This document shows, piece by piece, positions 54,712-64,000 of a stretch of 64,000 nucleotides of DNA. This stretch comes from Bin80 sp026708685 (GTDB lineage Bacteria > Bacteroidota > Rhodothermia > Rhodothermales > Bin80): the NCBI GenBank assembly GCA_965200955.1, contig OZ241742.1, positions 3,348,001 to 3,412,000 of the forward strand, written 5' to 3'. Numbering within the stretch: the first letter of the stretch is position 1; every line of letters begins with the position of its first letter. The notes beneath the pieces are model-generated. The model was given only the letters and a program-made list of their open reading frames with translations, was not told the origin of the DNA and did not search any database. Position numbers and translations under genes: made by a program.

Positions 54712-55779
54712 ATGATTTACAGCGTCATTATGGCGGGCGGAATTGGAAGCCGATTCTGGCCTCGCAGCCGAGAGGCTCATCCAAAACAGTTTATGCCTGT
54801 CTTTGATGAGCAGAGCCTGCTTCAGAAAACCCTCCAGCGCATGCGTCCACTGGTTCCACCCGAACGAACCCTCGTCGTCACCCATGAGCGTTATGTCCCT
54901 TTAACACAACAGCAGCTTCCTGAAATTCCCGAAGGCAATATCCTCGGAGAGCCCATCAGCCGAAATACTGCTCCATGTATCGCTTATGCTGCATTTAAAC
55001 TCCGTGAAATGGACCCTGATGCAGTGATGATTGTCCTTCCATCGGATCATCTGGTCAAACATGAAAACCGCTTTATGAACATTATTGGTCAGGCGACTGA
55101 CGCAGCACAGACTTCAGGTTCGTTGCTCACCATTGGGATTCAACCCTCCTATCCAGCTACGGGGTATGGCTATATACAGTTTGATCCATCTGACAAGGAA
55201 TCCAGCGACATCTACCCAGTGCGTACCTTTGCTGAGAAGCCCAATGAATCCACTGCCGAGCGATTTCTGGATTCGGGCGATTTTCTCTGGAACAGTGGGA
55301 TCTTTATCTGGCGAGCCGATACCATTCTATCCAACATGCAGATTCACTTAAAGTCTACCTGGAAAGCCTTTGATGTCGCTTCCACGCATTTTGGAACTGA
55401 TCAGGAATCGGATGCCATCCGTGAGGCCTATCACAAGAGTACACGCATTTCGATTGACGTTGGAGTCATGGAACGTGCGGGTAACGTTCAGGTGATTCCT
55501 GGAAATTTTGGATGGAGTGATATCGGAGACTGGAAAGCCGTTTACGATTTGAGCAAAAAAAATCGTCATGGAAATGTTCTCCAGGGTAATGTCATCGTAC
55601 ATGATACCAGCCGTTGCATGGTGGATGCAGGCAAGAGACTGATTGCAGTCGTTGGAATGCACGATGTTGTTGTCGTAGATACCGATGACGCTCTGCTCAT
55701 CTGTCATCGAAATAGTACGCAACAAGTAAAAAATGTTGTGGACTATCTCCATGCCCACCAGCACAAAGATTTTTTATGA
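54712..55779 (+). CDS. manC: Mannose-1-phosphate guanylyltransferase
   Basis: This 355-residue nucleotidyltransferase makes GDP-mannose from mannose-1-phosphate and GTP. It has the signature VIMAGGIGSRFWPRSREAHPKQF at the N-terminus, NTAPCIAYAA (~85), LPSDHLVKHE (~110), FAEKPN (~178) and GNFGWSDIGDW (~265). It lacks the C-terminal phosphomannose isomerase (cupin) domain of bifunctional ManC/AlgA enzymes. I use the ATG at 54712; a TTG seven codons upstream is open but unlikely. It is divergent from ugd with a ~150-bp shared upstream region. Confidence 0.92.
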   Translation: MIYSVIMAGGIGSRFWPRSREAHPKQFMPVFDEQSLLQKTLQRMRPLVPPERTLVVTHERYVPLTQQQLPEIPEGNILGEPISRNTAPCIAYAAFKLREMDPDAVMIVLPSDHLVKHENRFMNIIGQATDAAQTSGSLLTIGIQPSYPATGYGYIQFDPSDKESSDIYPVRTFAEKPNESTAERFLDSGDFLWNSGIFIWRADTILSNMQIHLKSTWKAFDVASTHFGTDQESDAIREAYHKSTRISIDVGVMERAGNVQVIPGNFGWSDIGDWKAVYDLSKKNRHGNVLQGNVIVHDTSRCMVDAGKRLIAVVGMHDVVVVDTDDALLICHRNSTQQVKNVVDYLHAHQHKDFL

Positions 55780-55872
55780 TTCGTTCCATCAGGTCTTTTC
55801 TTAGGTTGATGACGATTTTTCCATCCATTGATCTTCAAGTAGACCTCCATGATCTTCCACTCATAGCCCAAT

Positions 55873-57522
55873 ATGTTTGAAACTGACCTGATTTATTTGA
55901 TCTCTTCTGCAATAGCATTTGTATGCCTGCCCATTGCCCTGTCACAAATTTCTTCACAAACCATTGACAAGATTCGCCAAGCTGCACAAGAGGGGCATAT
56001 GGATGCCCAGCATTATCTTGGGTTGATCTATCTGGAAGGTGAAGGCATTCCTGAAGATCATGGTGAAGCGATTGAATGGTTTGGGGCTGCAGCAGAGCAG
56101 GGCCATGCAGATGCTCAATACCATCTTGCCATGATGCATCAAGAAGGCAAAGGAGTCCCTGTAGATAGTTCTGAAGCAATTCAATGGTTTCAGAAAGCGG
56201 GTGAGCAGGGACAGAGGGATGCCCAGTTTCATCTTGCAGTGATGTATCACACGGGGGAAGGAGTCTCGGTCAACATTCAAAAAGCCATTGAGTGGAATAG
56301 AAAATCTGCTGACCAGGGACATGTAGGTGCACAATTTCTTTTGGCTACGATGTACCAAAATGGCATAGGAGTCTCCACTGATATGGAGGAAGCCACAAAG
56401 TGGTATCGGCTTGCAGCTGAACAGGAATTTATCCCAGCACAATTTCATCTTGGACTGATGTACTACTCTGGTGAGGAGATTGAAGCGGATCATCATGAAG
56501 CAATGAAATGGCTAAAGATGGCCGCAGAAAGTGGGCACGCAAAATCACAATTTATTCTTGGAATGATCTATGCCGATGGCGAAAGTGATCTCATTGATCA
56601 CCATAAAGCCTTCCAATGGATCCGTATGGCTGCCGAACAGGATGACGCGAGTGCGCAGTTAAAATTGGGAACCATGTACAGTGACGGTATTGGGATCCCT
56701 GCTGATCCTGAAGAATCCATCAAATGGTACACGAAGGCAGCAGAGCTGGGAAACGCTACCGCTCAATTAAATCTGGGCGTGATGTATCAAGAAGGTGTTG
56801 ATGTGGAAGCTGACCAAGAGCAGGCCCTGAAATGGCTACGCAAGGCAACCGATCAAAAACATGTGGAGGCACTCTTCTTTTTGGGATTTCTCTACTTGGA
56901 AGGTCAAGGAGTTCCGTCTGACCCAGCCGAAGGTGTCAAGTGGCTTCGCTTGGCTGCGGAACTGGGACACAAGACCGCACAATATTTTACAGGGTGTATT
57001 TACGAAGCGGGGGATGGAGTCCCCGTTGATCTTGAAGAAGCTCAGAAATGGTACCGTTTGGCAGCTGAGCAGGGGTTTGCCCGTGCACAGTTTTCTATGG
57101 GACGATTATACGAGGATGGCAAAAGCAAGGCTATGGATGAACAGGAAGCACTGGAGTGGTACCGTATGGCAGCTGATCAGGAATACCCCGAAGCACAGTT
57201 CACCATGGCACGGTTATACGAGCGAGGCATCTATGTGGAATCTGACCAAGCAGTAGCCTTCAAATGGTATCAGAGGGCAGCCCTACAGGGGCATTCCGAA
57301 GCACAGAATCTCCTCGGAATCTGCTACTCTCTTGGTTTAAGTGTGGATGAAAACTATATTGAGGCTTACGCATGGTTTGACTTGGCACTCTCGGGAGGAT
57401 ACAGCTCGGCAGAAAGACACCTCATTGAACTGCGCAAGCTTATGAGTCCAGCACTAATCAAAAAAGCAGAGAATCTCAGTGCTGAAAAAGCTGAACAGAT
57501 CAAGCCTGCTGGTGCAAAATAA
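55873..57522 (+). CDS. Sel1-like repeat protein
   Basis: This 549-residue protein consists almost wholly of Sel1-like (SLR) repeats. After an N-terminal hydrophobic segment (LIYLISSAIAFVCLPIALS, probably a signal or anchor) come 13 full repeats of 36 residues and one partial. The pattern is A-x-Q-G-H-x-x-A-Q-x-x-L-G-x-x-Y-x-x-G-x-G-V-x-x-D-x-x-E-A-x-x-W. The repeats form a helical solenoid that binds partner proteins. The high repeat identity suggests recent internal duplication. It is separated by ~90 bp from manC and lies on the same strand. The partner is unknown. Confidence 0.88.
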   Translation: MFETDLIYLISSAIAFVCLPIALSQISSQTIDKIRQAAQEGHMDAQHYLGLIYLEGEGIPEDHGEAIEWFGAAAEQGHADAQYHLAMMHQEGKGVPVDSSEAIQWFQKAGEQGQRDAQFHLAVMYHTGEGVSVNIQKAIEWNRKSADQGHVGAQFLLATMYQNGIGVSTDMEEATKWYRLAAEQEFIPAQFHLGLMYYSGEEIEADHHEAMKWLKMAAESGHAKSQFILGMIYADGESDLIDHHKAFQWIRMAAEQDDASAQLKLGTMYSDGIGIPADPEESIKWYTKAAELGNATAQLNLGVMYQEGVDVEADQEQALKWLRKATDQKHVEALFFLGFLYLEGQGVPSDPAEGVKWLRLAAELGHKTAQYFTGCIYEAGDGVPVDLEEAQKWYRLAAEQGFARAQFSMGRLYEDGKSKAMDEQEALEWYRMAADQEYPEAQFTMARLYERGIYVESDQAVAFKWYQRAALQGHSEAQNLLGICYSLGLSVDENYIEAYAWFDLALSGGYSSAERHLIELRKLMSPALIKKAENLSAEKAEQIKPAGAK

Positions 57523-57832
57523 TCAGTCTGTTGACCCACTCTCTTTCATACCGCAAATATATCCACTGAGAATCATGATGCTCTTCTAAATCCTCTCCAT
57601 CACTGGTGTCCACCGAATGGACGGTCTACTCAATGAGCTGACACTGTGAGACCCATGAATGAATGCTAACTTAGATCCCCCCTATTGAGTCGTAAACAGT
57701 TCAAAGTCATTTCAGCCACACAACACTAGGGGATCATTCTCCTCATGATTCTTTGCTATCATCATTCAACCAATTTCAATTTAGTGCGTTCAAACCGTGA
57801 TGTGCCAAGTTCGCCTGTGTTACTCTCCAATC
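57523..57832. other. Intergenic stretch before the efflux operon
   Basis: About 310 bp between the Sel1 gene and tolC. I see no gene, no clear terminator and no convincing TAnnTTTG promoter. The efflux operon promoter should lie here. Confidence 0.4.
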
Positions 57833-59467
57833 ATGTACGCCATGTTCAACCTCTTGTCACCCTTCTCGTCACTTGCTGTGCGTTTGCAATTCATCTTCAT
57901 TCTGCTTTTGTTTCCATGCCTCACGGTCCAGGGACAAGACGCATCCACCCCTATTCGTGTGACCCTTGAAGAGGCACTTGAGATCGCATTAATGCGAAAC
58001 TATCAACTTCAGGCCGCCCGTGTGGCAGAAGAAGATTTTCTACTAGAGGTCAAGTCGGGATTCAGTATTGCCTATCCCACGATTGAAGGTTCCAGTTCGT
58101 ATACACGCAACATCAAGGAGGCCAACCCCTTCGCGGGAAGCTCCGCTGGTGATTTCTTCTCTGGATTTGCATTCATTGAGTGGCTCGGCTACAACGAAAC
58201 CGTTCGTACAGATGGGCTCAATACAACCAACCCCATCACATTTGCAGAGTTTAGCAATCGGCAGCTACAAGGCTTAAATGCCGCTGGCATTACTCTGGGC
58301 GATTCTGGTGACAATCCCTTCTCAGTTGCCAATCAGTATTTTAACTCCATCACCGCAACCTACGAAATCTTCAACGGACCCAACTGGATCACCCTGTTCC
58401 AGAAAAGTGGAATCCGTACGCGAATTAAGCAGGTCTCCAAGGCAACTGACCGGCAGGAGCAGGTGGTGATTGGCCAAGTTCGTGAAGCCTTCTACAATGC
58501 ACTCCTTGCAGAAGAAGAGGCACGGGTAGCTGCTCAAAGTGTTGAACGAACCCGAGCCTCCAGAGATGAAACGGCCATCCGAGTCAGCAATGGTATTCTT
58601 CCTAAAATCGATCGGCTCACTATGGATGTAGAGCTGGTCAATCAGGAATCCAATCTAGTTCAGGCACGTAGCCGTGCATCCAATAGTTTAGATCAGTTGA
58701 AATTTCTTCTGGGGATGCCACTGGAGCAGGAGCTTTCTCTCAATGGACGACTTGATGTTGACGATTTAGCACCTTATCTCTCGCTGGTGGGAATGGATCT
58801 GTTTGAACGTGCCTCCGTAGCACGACCCGACCACGAAGAAGCCCGACTGGCCCACGCTTTTGCCCTGAACAGGTTTCGAGCCAGCAAGGCAAGCCGTCTT
58901 CCCGTCTTGGAAATCTTTGCCAATTTCAACTACACGGGTCGAGTTCCAGATAATCGAAACTTTACCATCAGTGACCCGAACGATCCATTTTCGTTCTCTC
59001 AGGGGTCAAATGACTACTTTAGCAAAGCCTACTGGCAGTCTGCATTCAATGTTGGGTTTAATCTCACCTGGACGATCTTCAATGGATTTGCACGCAGGAG
59101 TGCCATCGCTCGTGCCGAGGTGGTTGCTCGTCAGGCATCTCTCAATATTGATATACTCAATGCTTCCACCAAGGCAGAAATTAATAGTGCCATTCGAAGC
59201 CTTGAGACTGCTTACCATCAAATCAAACATCAGGAAGCGAACGTCGCCAATGCTGAGTTGAACTATGAATACACCCTCGCCCGTGTGAATGAAGGAGTTG
59301 CCAATACCTTTCAATTACGAACTGCATCAACCCAGTTAGACACCAGCAAACTCAACTACCTACGTGCTGTCCATAGCTTCATGACTTCCAAGAGTTCCCT
59401 AGAGGTCGCATTAGGGACCCCCCTTGACCATACGTTAGATACACAATTAGCATCCTCAATCAAGTGA
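57833..59467 (+). CDS. TolC-family outer membrane efflux protein
   Basis: This outer membrane channel protein has about 544 residues from the ATG at 57833. A signal peptide (LQFIFILLLFPCLTVQGQ) is followed by two OEP repeats rich in long helices. The first starts VTLEEALEIALMRNYQLQAA, and the second contains VGFNLTWTIFNGFARRSAIA. Its C-terminal helix (YEYTLARVNEGVANTFQLRT) is typical of TolC-like proteins. It would provide the outer membrane exit of the RND system encoded directly downstream. Open codons upstream to 57797 exist, but the signal peptide fits the later start. Its stop overlaps a possible GTG start of the adaptor. Confidence 0.9.
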   Translation: MYAMFNLLSPFSSLAVRLQFIFILLLFPCLTVQGQDASTPIRVTLEEALEIALMRNYQLQAARVAEEDFLLEVKSGFSIAYPTIEGSSSYTRNIKEANPFAGSSAGDFFSGFAFIEWLGYNETVRTDGLNTTNPITFAEFSNRQLQGLNAAGITLGDSGDNPFSVANQYFNSITATYEIFNGPNWITLFQKSGIRTRIKQVSKATDRQEQVVIGQVREAFYNALLAEEEARVAAQSVERTRASRDETAIRVSNGILPKIDRLTMDVELVNQESNLVQARSRASNSLDQLKFLLGMPLEQELSLNGRLDVDDLAPYLSLVGMDLFERASVARPDHEEARLAHAFALNRFRASKASRLPVLEIFANFNYTGRVPDNRNFTISDPNDPFSFSQGSNDYFSKAYWQSAFNVGFNLTWTIFNGFARRSAIARAEVVARQASLNIDILNASTKAEINSAIRSLETAYHQIKHQEANVANAELNYEYTLARVNEGVANTFQLRTASTQLDTSKLNYLRAVHSFMTSKSSLEVALGTPLDHTLDTQLASSIK

Positions 59468-59481
59468 GCTATCCTCCATTG

Positions 59482-60645
59482 ATGAAACATACTTATCTCG
59501 TCTTTCTCTGCTGTATTTTGTGGCTTTCATGTGCCTCCCCGGAAGGGAGCGTTGACACCGAAACGCCAGCTCCTGACGTGACAGCGAAGCGCGTAGAAGT
59601 GCTTGATCTGTCTCCATCTACCTTTCATGATGTCATTGAACTCACGGGTATCGTTGAGGCACGCAATGATGTGATCGTCTCTTCACGTTCCACAGGTAGA
59701 CTAGAATACATTGCAGAGTTAGGCCGAAGAGTTCGTGCGGGTGATGTGGTTGCTTCCACCGAAGATGACCTTTTAACCACCAACCTTTCACAGGCTGAAG
59801 CTCAGGTAGATAACGCCCAGGCCGCATTTAAAATTGCAGAAGAAAGTTACACCCGCCAGAGTCCACTCTTTGCTGATTCAATCATCAGCGAATTGGAATT
59901 TATTAGGCTGGAAGCGACTTACGAACAGGCCAAATCTGCCCTTGCCCAGACCGAAGCTCTCTTTCAACAAGTAAGTCTCCAAGTGCAATACACTTCCATG
60001 ACCGCTCCGATCTATGGAGTCGTTGAAGATCACTATGTTGAAGCGGGCGAACAAGTGATCCCAGGAACTGAGATTCTCCGACTGGTTGACGCTCGCAATG
60101 TGTATATCTCGGCCGGCATTTCCGAACGATACGCAGGGGATATTGAAGTCGGTACTCCCGCAGAAATACGCCTTCCTGCATCCAGTATTTCATCCCGACT
60201 GGGCCAGGTCATCTTCTCTGGAAGTGTGATCAACCCGGAAAGCAGATCCTTTGAAGTCAATATTGAAGTCCAAAATGAAGATGGGAGGCTCAAGCCAGAA
60301 ATGATCGTGGAGCTTGGCATCGTGCGGATGACCCTTGACAGTGCACTCGTGATTCCAGGCAATGCAATCATCAGAACTGAAGATGGGCTTTCCGTCTTTG
60401 TGATCACAGATGTGGACGGTCGTCAAATTGCCCAGATGCGTGATATTACACCTGGTCCAGAATATGCTAATCAAAGCGTCATTCTTGATGGACTCCATGA
60501 TGGAGATCAAGTTGTCATTCGAGGACAGTCGACCCTTGGCAACCAAGATCTTGTCATCATTGACGAGACCTTCAACGAATTGGATGAGTATGGAGTGCCC
60601 GTGATGAATTCATCCTCTGTGATGTCAACCGACACTGACCTTTAA
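59482..60645 (+). CDS. RND periplasmic adaptor lipoprotein
   Basis: This is a 387-residue membrane fusion protein. A lipobox (LVFFLCC-like, MKHTYLVFLCCILWLSC) precedes a lipoyl-like half (GIVEARNDVIVSSRSTGRLE, ~55) and a helical hairpin (LSQAEAQVDNAQAAFKIAEE, ~105). Next come the second lipoyl half (TAPIYGVVEDHYVEAGEQV, ~175), a beta-barrel domain (IYISAGISERYAGDIEVG-like, ~205) and a membrane-proximal domain. It links the RND pump to the TolC protein. A GTG at 59464 would overlap the tolC stop by four bases (GTGA) and is an alternative start. The RND gene begins five bases after its stop. Confidence 0.9.
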   Translation: MKHTYLVFLCCILWLSCASPEGSVDTETPAPDVTAKRVEVLDLSPSTFHDVIELTGIVEARNDVIVSSRSTGRLEYIAELGRRVRAGDVVASTEDDLLTTNLSQAEAQVDNAQAAFKIAEESYTRQSPLFADSIISELEFIRLEATYEQAKSALAQTEALFQQVSLQVQYTSMTAPIYGVVEDHYVEAGEQVIPGTEILRLVDARNVYISAGISERYAGDIEVGTPAEIRLPASSISSRLGQVIFSGSVINPESRSFEVNIEVQNEDGRLKPEMIVELGIVRMTLDSALVIPGNAIIRTEDGLSVFVITDVDGRQIAQMRDITPGPEYANQSVILDGLHDGDQVVIRGQSTLGNQDLVIIDETFNELDEYGVPVMNSSSVMSTDTDL

Positions 60646-60650
60646 TTTCC

Positions 60651-63600
60651 ATGAAAATTGTTGACCTTGCCATTCGGTATCGTCCAAGTGTGGCAATCCT
60701 TACGATCATGCTCACGATTGGAGGCTTGGTGAGTTACCTGACGATTTCGAAGGAAGCCTTCCCTTCCATTGAAATTCCAACGGTGGTTGTGACCACGCTC
60801 TATCCTGGTGCCAGTCCAAGCGATATTGAATCCCTTGTGACGCGGATCATTGAGGAAGAGATCCAGTCCGTAGCAGACATTGAAGAAATTCGATCCACTT
60901 CGGTCAGGGGTGTCTCTACCATTACGGTTGAATTTACCACGGGCGTGTCGCTTGACTTTGCCTATCAAAGAGTCAGGGACAAAGTTCAGATTGCGAAGCC
61001 TCGCCTTCCCAGTGACATTGAAGAACCCATCGTCAGCGAGTTTGATGTTGAAGATATTCCCATCATGAGCATCAATCTGGCAGGAGCATTCTCGCTCACA
61101 CAACTCAAGGAGGTCGCAGAGGATCTAGCCGATGAAATCGAGAAAAACCCCAAGATTCTTGAAGTCGCCCTCATCGGAACCCTAGAGCGGGAGGTCAAGG
61201 TAGATGTAGACATCCGTGCACTCCAGGGGTATGATCTAACCTTTTCCGATCTGATTGAAACCATCAATGTAGAAAATTCCAACACCCCTGGTGGGACCAT
61301 CCGCGTGGACAGTAAAGATTACCTCGTACGTATTGATGGAGAATTTCGCGATATCCGACAGGAAATTGAAGGCCTCGTCTTAAAAAATCCCAATGGATTC
61401 CCCGTCTATGTACGGGATGTCGCTGATGTCTATCTCGGTTTTAAGGAACGCTCCTCCTACTCCCGTCTGCAGTTACTGCAAGAAGAAGAGGGCAAGCGTT
61501 TGATCCGTTTGGCAGAAAATGAAAGTTATCCCGTCATCACCCTGAACGTCAAAAAACGCAGTGGTGCGAATATTCTGGATACCGCTGACGAAATTCAAGA
61601 GATACTGGATCAATTCCCACTTCCTCGGGGGACGCAGGTGGCCATCACTGGGGATCAAAGTGATACAGTACAGCTTCTGGTGGATGATCTGGAAAACAAC
61701 ATCATTAGCGGATTGATCTTTGTCGTCTTGGTCCTGCTCTTCTTTTTAGGATTCCGTACTGCCGTTCTAGTCGGCATTGCGATCCCTCTTTCGATGTTTC
61801 TAACGTTCCTAGTCTTTCAGGCGATTGGCCAGGAATTGAATTTCATCATCCTGTTTTCGCTCATTATCGCTCTCGGCATGCTGGTCGATAATGCTGTTGT
61901 GATTGTAGAAAATATCTATCGATTTCGGGAGATGGGACACTCTCGTTTTGAGGCGGCGAAACTCGGAACCTCTGAAGTTGGGAGTGCTGTGGTCGCATCC
62001 ACTGCAACCACAGTTGCTGTCTTTATTCCCATGCTCTTCTGGCCGGGTATTACGGGGGAGTTCATGGGCTATTTACCCCTAACCCTGATCATCACGCTCA
62101 GCTGTTCTTTGTTTGTGGCGATTATCATCAATCCCGTGATTACGGGCTTCTTCGTTCAATTGGATTCTGATCCCCGAGTGAAATTTTCGCTTACTATCCG
62201 AGCACTCCTCGCGGTGCTGATGGGAGGAGTCGCTCTGATCATAGGACTGGCAAACTGGCAAACCCTTCTGGTACTCGCAACAGCTATCCCTGTACTGATG
62301 CTTGCACACCGGTATTTATTTAGCCCCGTCACTCGGGGGTTTGTTGGAAAGGCCCTACCAAATCTGATTATTTGGTATATGGGGTTTCTGACCTCTCAAT
62401 TACAACGTGACTACGATCTCAAGGAGCCCATTTTTTCACGAAAAATCTTATGGATCGCGATCGCTTCCATCTATATGCTTGGTCTGGCACTCGCTCTTGT
62501 CCATGTATACATCACCATTCCCAGAGGAGGCAACTCCCCCCTGCTTGGTGTTGCTTCCCTTTTGGGCTTTGTGATCATCATCCTGTTGATCGTTGCCGTC
62601 TTTCGGACCCCGAATTCCTATCTCCGAAATTCCCTCTGGTTTATCGCTCTGACTCTCGGATTCGTCTTTGGACTCCTTGGAGGAGTGGTCAACGGATTTG
62701 CCAATCCTGTTGCTGCAACCGTCCTCCTTTATCCTGGTGCGATTCTATTCGTGCTTGGACTGCTGATGGTTTTCATTCACTGTATTGAGACGCTTTATCT
62801 CAGTGGACTTGCCATTGTGAAAGCGGGAGGGTTATTCGCAGCCTTTTCGTTGGCCTTTCTTGGCTTGATGTCCCTAGTTCGTGGGGTTGAGTTTCAGGTG
62901 ATCTTTATTCTCTTGACCCTACCAGCAATGATCATGGGAATTGGTGCTTTAGGTTGGCTGCTCAATGGCCGCGTATGGAAGCAGAGAAGCCACCTTTTGC
63001 TCACCGATCACCGATCACGCCTCCTTGCCGCCGTTTCTGGAGGATTTGTTGCCATCATCGGACTTTTTGCTGCTGCTCCTACGGGTGTTGAATTCTTTCC
63101 TGACACCGATCCAAATATCATTACCGTTGATCTGGAGCTTCCCCTTGGTACGCACCTTGATGCAACCAATAGCATCACGGACATTGCCCAGTCACGCATT
63201 AACGCACTCTTGGAAAACAATCAGTCCGATCAGGGTAATATCAAAAATATTCTCGTCAATGTTGGGACCAGCAGTAGTGGGGGGGATTTGATGGGAGGTG
63301 GGTCCGGCAGTTCCGAGAACTCTGTGGTGACCCTAAATGTCGTTCAATACGGTAATCGGGCTGAGACCAGTCGCAATACCCTACTACGGCTTCGTGAGTC
63401 CCTTCAGGGAATTCCTGGCGTGATCTTCGAAATCAATAAAGACAATGCTGGCCCGCCCGTGGGGAAACCCGTCAATATTGAAATCACGGGACAGGAGTTT
63501 TCCGAAATCACACGGATCACCAAAGAGATTACTGACATCCTTTCCGAAGCCTCCCAAAACAATACGATTCCTTTCCTAGTGGATGTCAACAACAATCTGA

Positions 63601-64000
63601 ACACGGGCCGCCCCGAGGTGCAGATCCAAATCAACCGTGAACGTGCAGCACGCATAGGATTGGATTCGCGCGAAGTGAGCAATGTCATCCGGTCTGCCAT
63701 TCTGGGAAGTGAAGCGACGAAGTACCGTTCAGGGGAAGATGAGTATGATGTGATTGTTCGCTTGAAAGAGGATCAGCGTGCAAGTTTGGAAACACTGGAT
63801 GCTCTGACCATCATTCATGAAGATTCCCAGATCCCACTGTCATCTATCGCTGACTTTAATGTTGGTGCTGGATTTGGATCCATTACCCGACTAGACCTCA
63901 ATCGTGTCGCTACAGTCTCTGCCGATGTCGTCGCAGGTGCAAATGGTGCCGCGGTGCTTCAGCAGGTGCAAACGCATCTCCAGGAGTATCAGGATGCCAT
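60651..64000 (+). CDS. RND efflux pump permease (AcrB/HAE1 type), 3' partial
   Basis: The frame is open from the ATG at 60651 to the window edge (1116 codons). The N-terminal helix and porter domain (AFPSIEIPTVVVTTLYPGAS, ~45) are typical of RND pumps. GMLVDNAVVIVENIYRF (~410) carries the TM4 aspartates needed for proton transfer. FFPDTDPNIITVDLELP (~815) starts the second porter half. Between TM6 (~500) and TM7 (~795) lies an unusually long linker of about 280 residues with about eight extra hydrophobic segments (for example VASLLGFVIIILLIVAVF and LWFIALTLGFVFGLLGGVV), where AcrB has a short cytoplasmic helix. The pump forms a tripartite system with the adaptor and TolC genes upstream. The substrate is unknown. 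Confidence 0.9.
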   Translation, partial: MKIVDLAIRYRPSVAILTIMLTIGGLVSYLTISKEAFPSIEIPTVVVTTLYPGASPSDIESLVTRIIEEEIQSVADIEEIRSTSVRGVSTITVEFTTGVSLDFAYQRVRDKVQIAKPRLPSDIEEPIVSEFDVEDIPIMSINLAGAFSLTQLKEVAEDLADEIEKNPKILEVALIGTLEREVKVDVDIRALQGYDLTFSDLIETINVENSNTPGGTIRVDSKDYLVRIDGEFRDIRQEIEGLVLKNPNGFPVYVRDVADVYLGFKERSSYSRLQLLQEEEGKRLIRLAENESYPVITLNVKKRSGANILDTADEIQEILDQFPLPRGTQVAITGDQSDTVQLLVDDLENNIISGLIFVVLVLLFFLGFRTAVLVGIAIPLSMFLTFLVFQAIGQELNFIILFSLIIALGMLVDNAVVIVENIYRFREMGHSRFEAAKLGTSEVGSAVVASTATTVAVFIPMLFWPGITGEFMGYLPLTLIITLSCSLFVAIIINPVITGFFVQLDSDPRVKFSLTIRALLAVLMGGVALIIGLANWQTLLVLATAIPVLMLAHRYLFSPVTRGFVGKALPNLIIWYMGFLTSQLQRDYDLKEPIFSRKILWIAIASIYMLGLALALVHVYITIPRGGNSPLLGVASLLGFVIIILLIVAVFRTPNSYLRNSLWFIALTLGFVFGLLGGVVNGFANPVAATVLLYPGAILFVLGLLMVFIHCIETLYLSGLAIVKAGGLFAAFSLAFLGLMSLVRGVEFQVIFILLTLPAMIMGIGALGWLLNGRVWKQRSHLLLTDHRSRLLAAVSGGFVAIIGLFAAAPTGVEFFPDTDPNIITVDLELPLGTHLDATNSITDIAQSRINALLENNQSDQGNIKNILVNVGTSSSGGDLMGGGSGSSENSVVTLNVVQYGNRAETSRNTLLRLRESLQGIPGVIFEINKDNAGPPVGKPVNIEITGQEFSEITRITKEITDILSEASQNNTIPFLVDVNNNLNTGRPEVQIQINRERAARIGLDSREVSNVIRSAILGSEATKYRSGEDEYDVIVRLKEDQRASLETLDALTIIHEDSQIPLSSIADFNVGAGFGSITRLDLNRVATVSADVVAGANGAAVLQQVQTHLQEYQDA

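Noticed and set aside
55873..57522. Repeated 108-bp units as a CRISPR array or DNA repeat
   Set aside because: The periodicity is the 36-residue Sel1 repeat of an intact protein; there are no spacers.
60642..61103. 153-codon frame antisense to the RND gene
   Set aside because: The opposite strand carries the clear N-terminal RND domain.

Overview
The window (64 kb, moderate GC, fully bacterial) looks like a chromosome segment of a Bacteroidota/Rhodothermota-type organism. The reasons are a SusC/SusD pair, two more TonB-dependent receptors with carboxypeptidase-like N-terminal domains, a DUF4249 lipoprotein, a subtilase with a type IX secretion (T9SS) C-terminal domain, a large FG-GAP/ASPIC lipoprotein, a serine-palmitoyltransferase-like enzyme, and a -7 element of the TAnnTTTG type upstream of susC. 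I cannot name the species.

Layout. 1-6.5 kb: end of a serine-palmitoyltransferase-like gene coupled to a GNAT protein, a VanZ-like membrane protein, the rdgB-dtd pair and an S9 glutamyl-endopeptidase-like peptidase. 6.6-15.3 kb: nutrient uptake, with susC (broken by a single missing base), susD, an FG-GAP/ASPIC lipoprotein and the C-terminal relic of a second copy. 15.6-18.3 kb: an accessory scar next to the 3' end of tRNA-Leu(UAA), holding a decayed AAA ATPase split by a composite mobile element, then a hairpin-rich stretch. 18.4-38.9 kb: mostly core genes (cytidine deaminase, subtilase, VWA protein, TonB receptors, mutS2, TPR protein), then a plus-strand run of wbpD/wbpE/wbpB-like amino-sugar genes, a TIGR02757 protein and a glycosyltransferase. 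39.0-47.5 kb: a second accessory zone with a decayed AAA ATPase-DUF3226 (TOPRIM-like) pair whose second gene is split by an intact IS1595-type element, a frameshifted DUF4143 ATPase, an AlbA_2 protein and an intact orphan AAA ATPase. 48.2-55.8 kb: a minus-strand operon ugd - SLC13 permease - ATP sulfurylase/APS kinase - wbpA-like, with manC divergent. 55.9-64 kb: a Sel1-repeat protein and a TolC-adaptor-RND efflux operon running off the end.

How genes work together. The wbpA-like gene at 48.3 kb and the wbpB/E/D-like genes at 34.3-37.2 kb cover the steps from UDP-GlcNAc to a UDP-diacetamido uronic acid. ugd, manC and the GT2 gene add further sugar precursors and transfer. The sulfate permease plus ATP sulfurylase/APS kinase would supply PAPS within the same operon as two UDP-sugar dehydrogenases.

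The most unusual find is at 16414-17407. Two ~160-bp copies of one miniature inverted-repeat element lie in opposite orientation around a ~674-bp cargo (a T9SS sorting-domain relic and a small membrane/coiled-coil protein gene), and the whole unit is bracketed by an 8-bp target duplication inside the decayed ATPase. Its termini share their first 15 bases, and the 8-bp duplication size, with the complete IS1595-type element at 40500-41952. The ATPase it interrupts is a decayed paralogue of the intact orphan AAA ATPase at 46135-47448.
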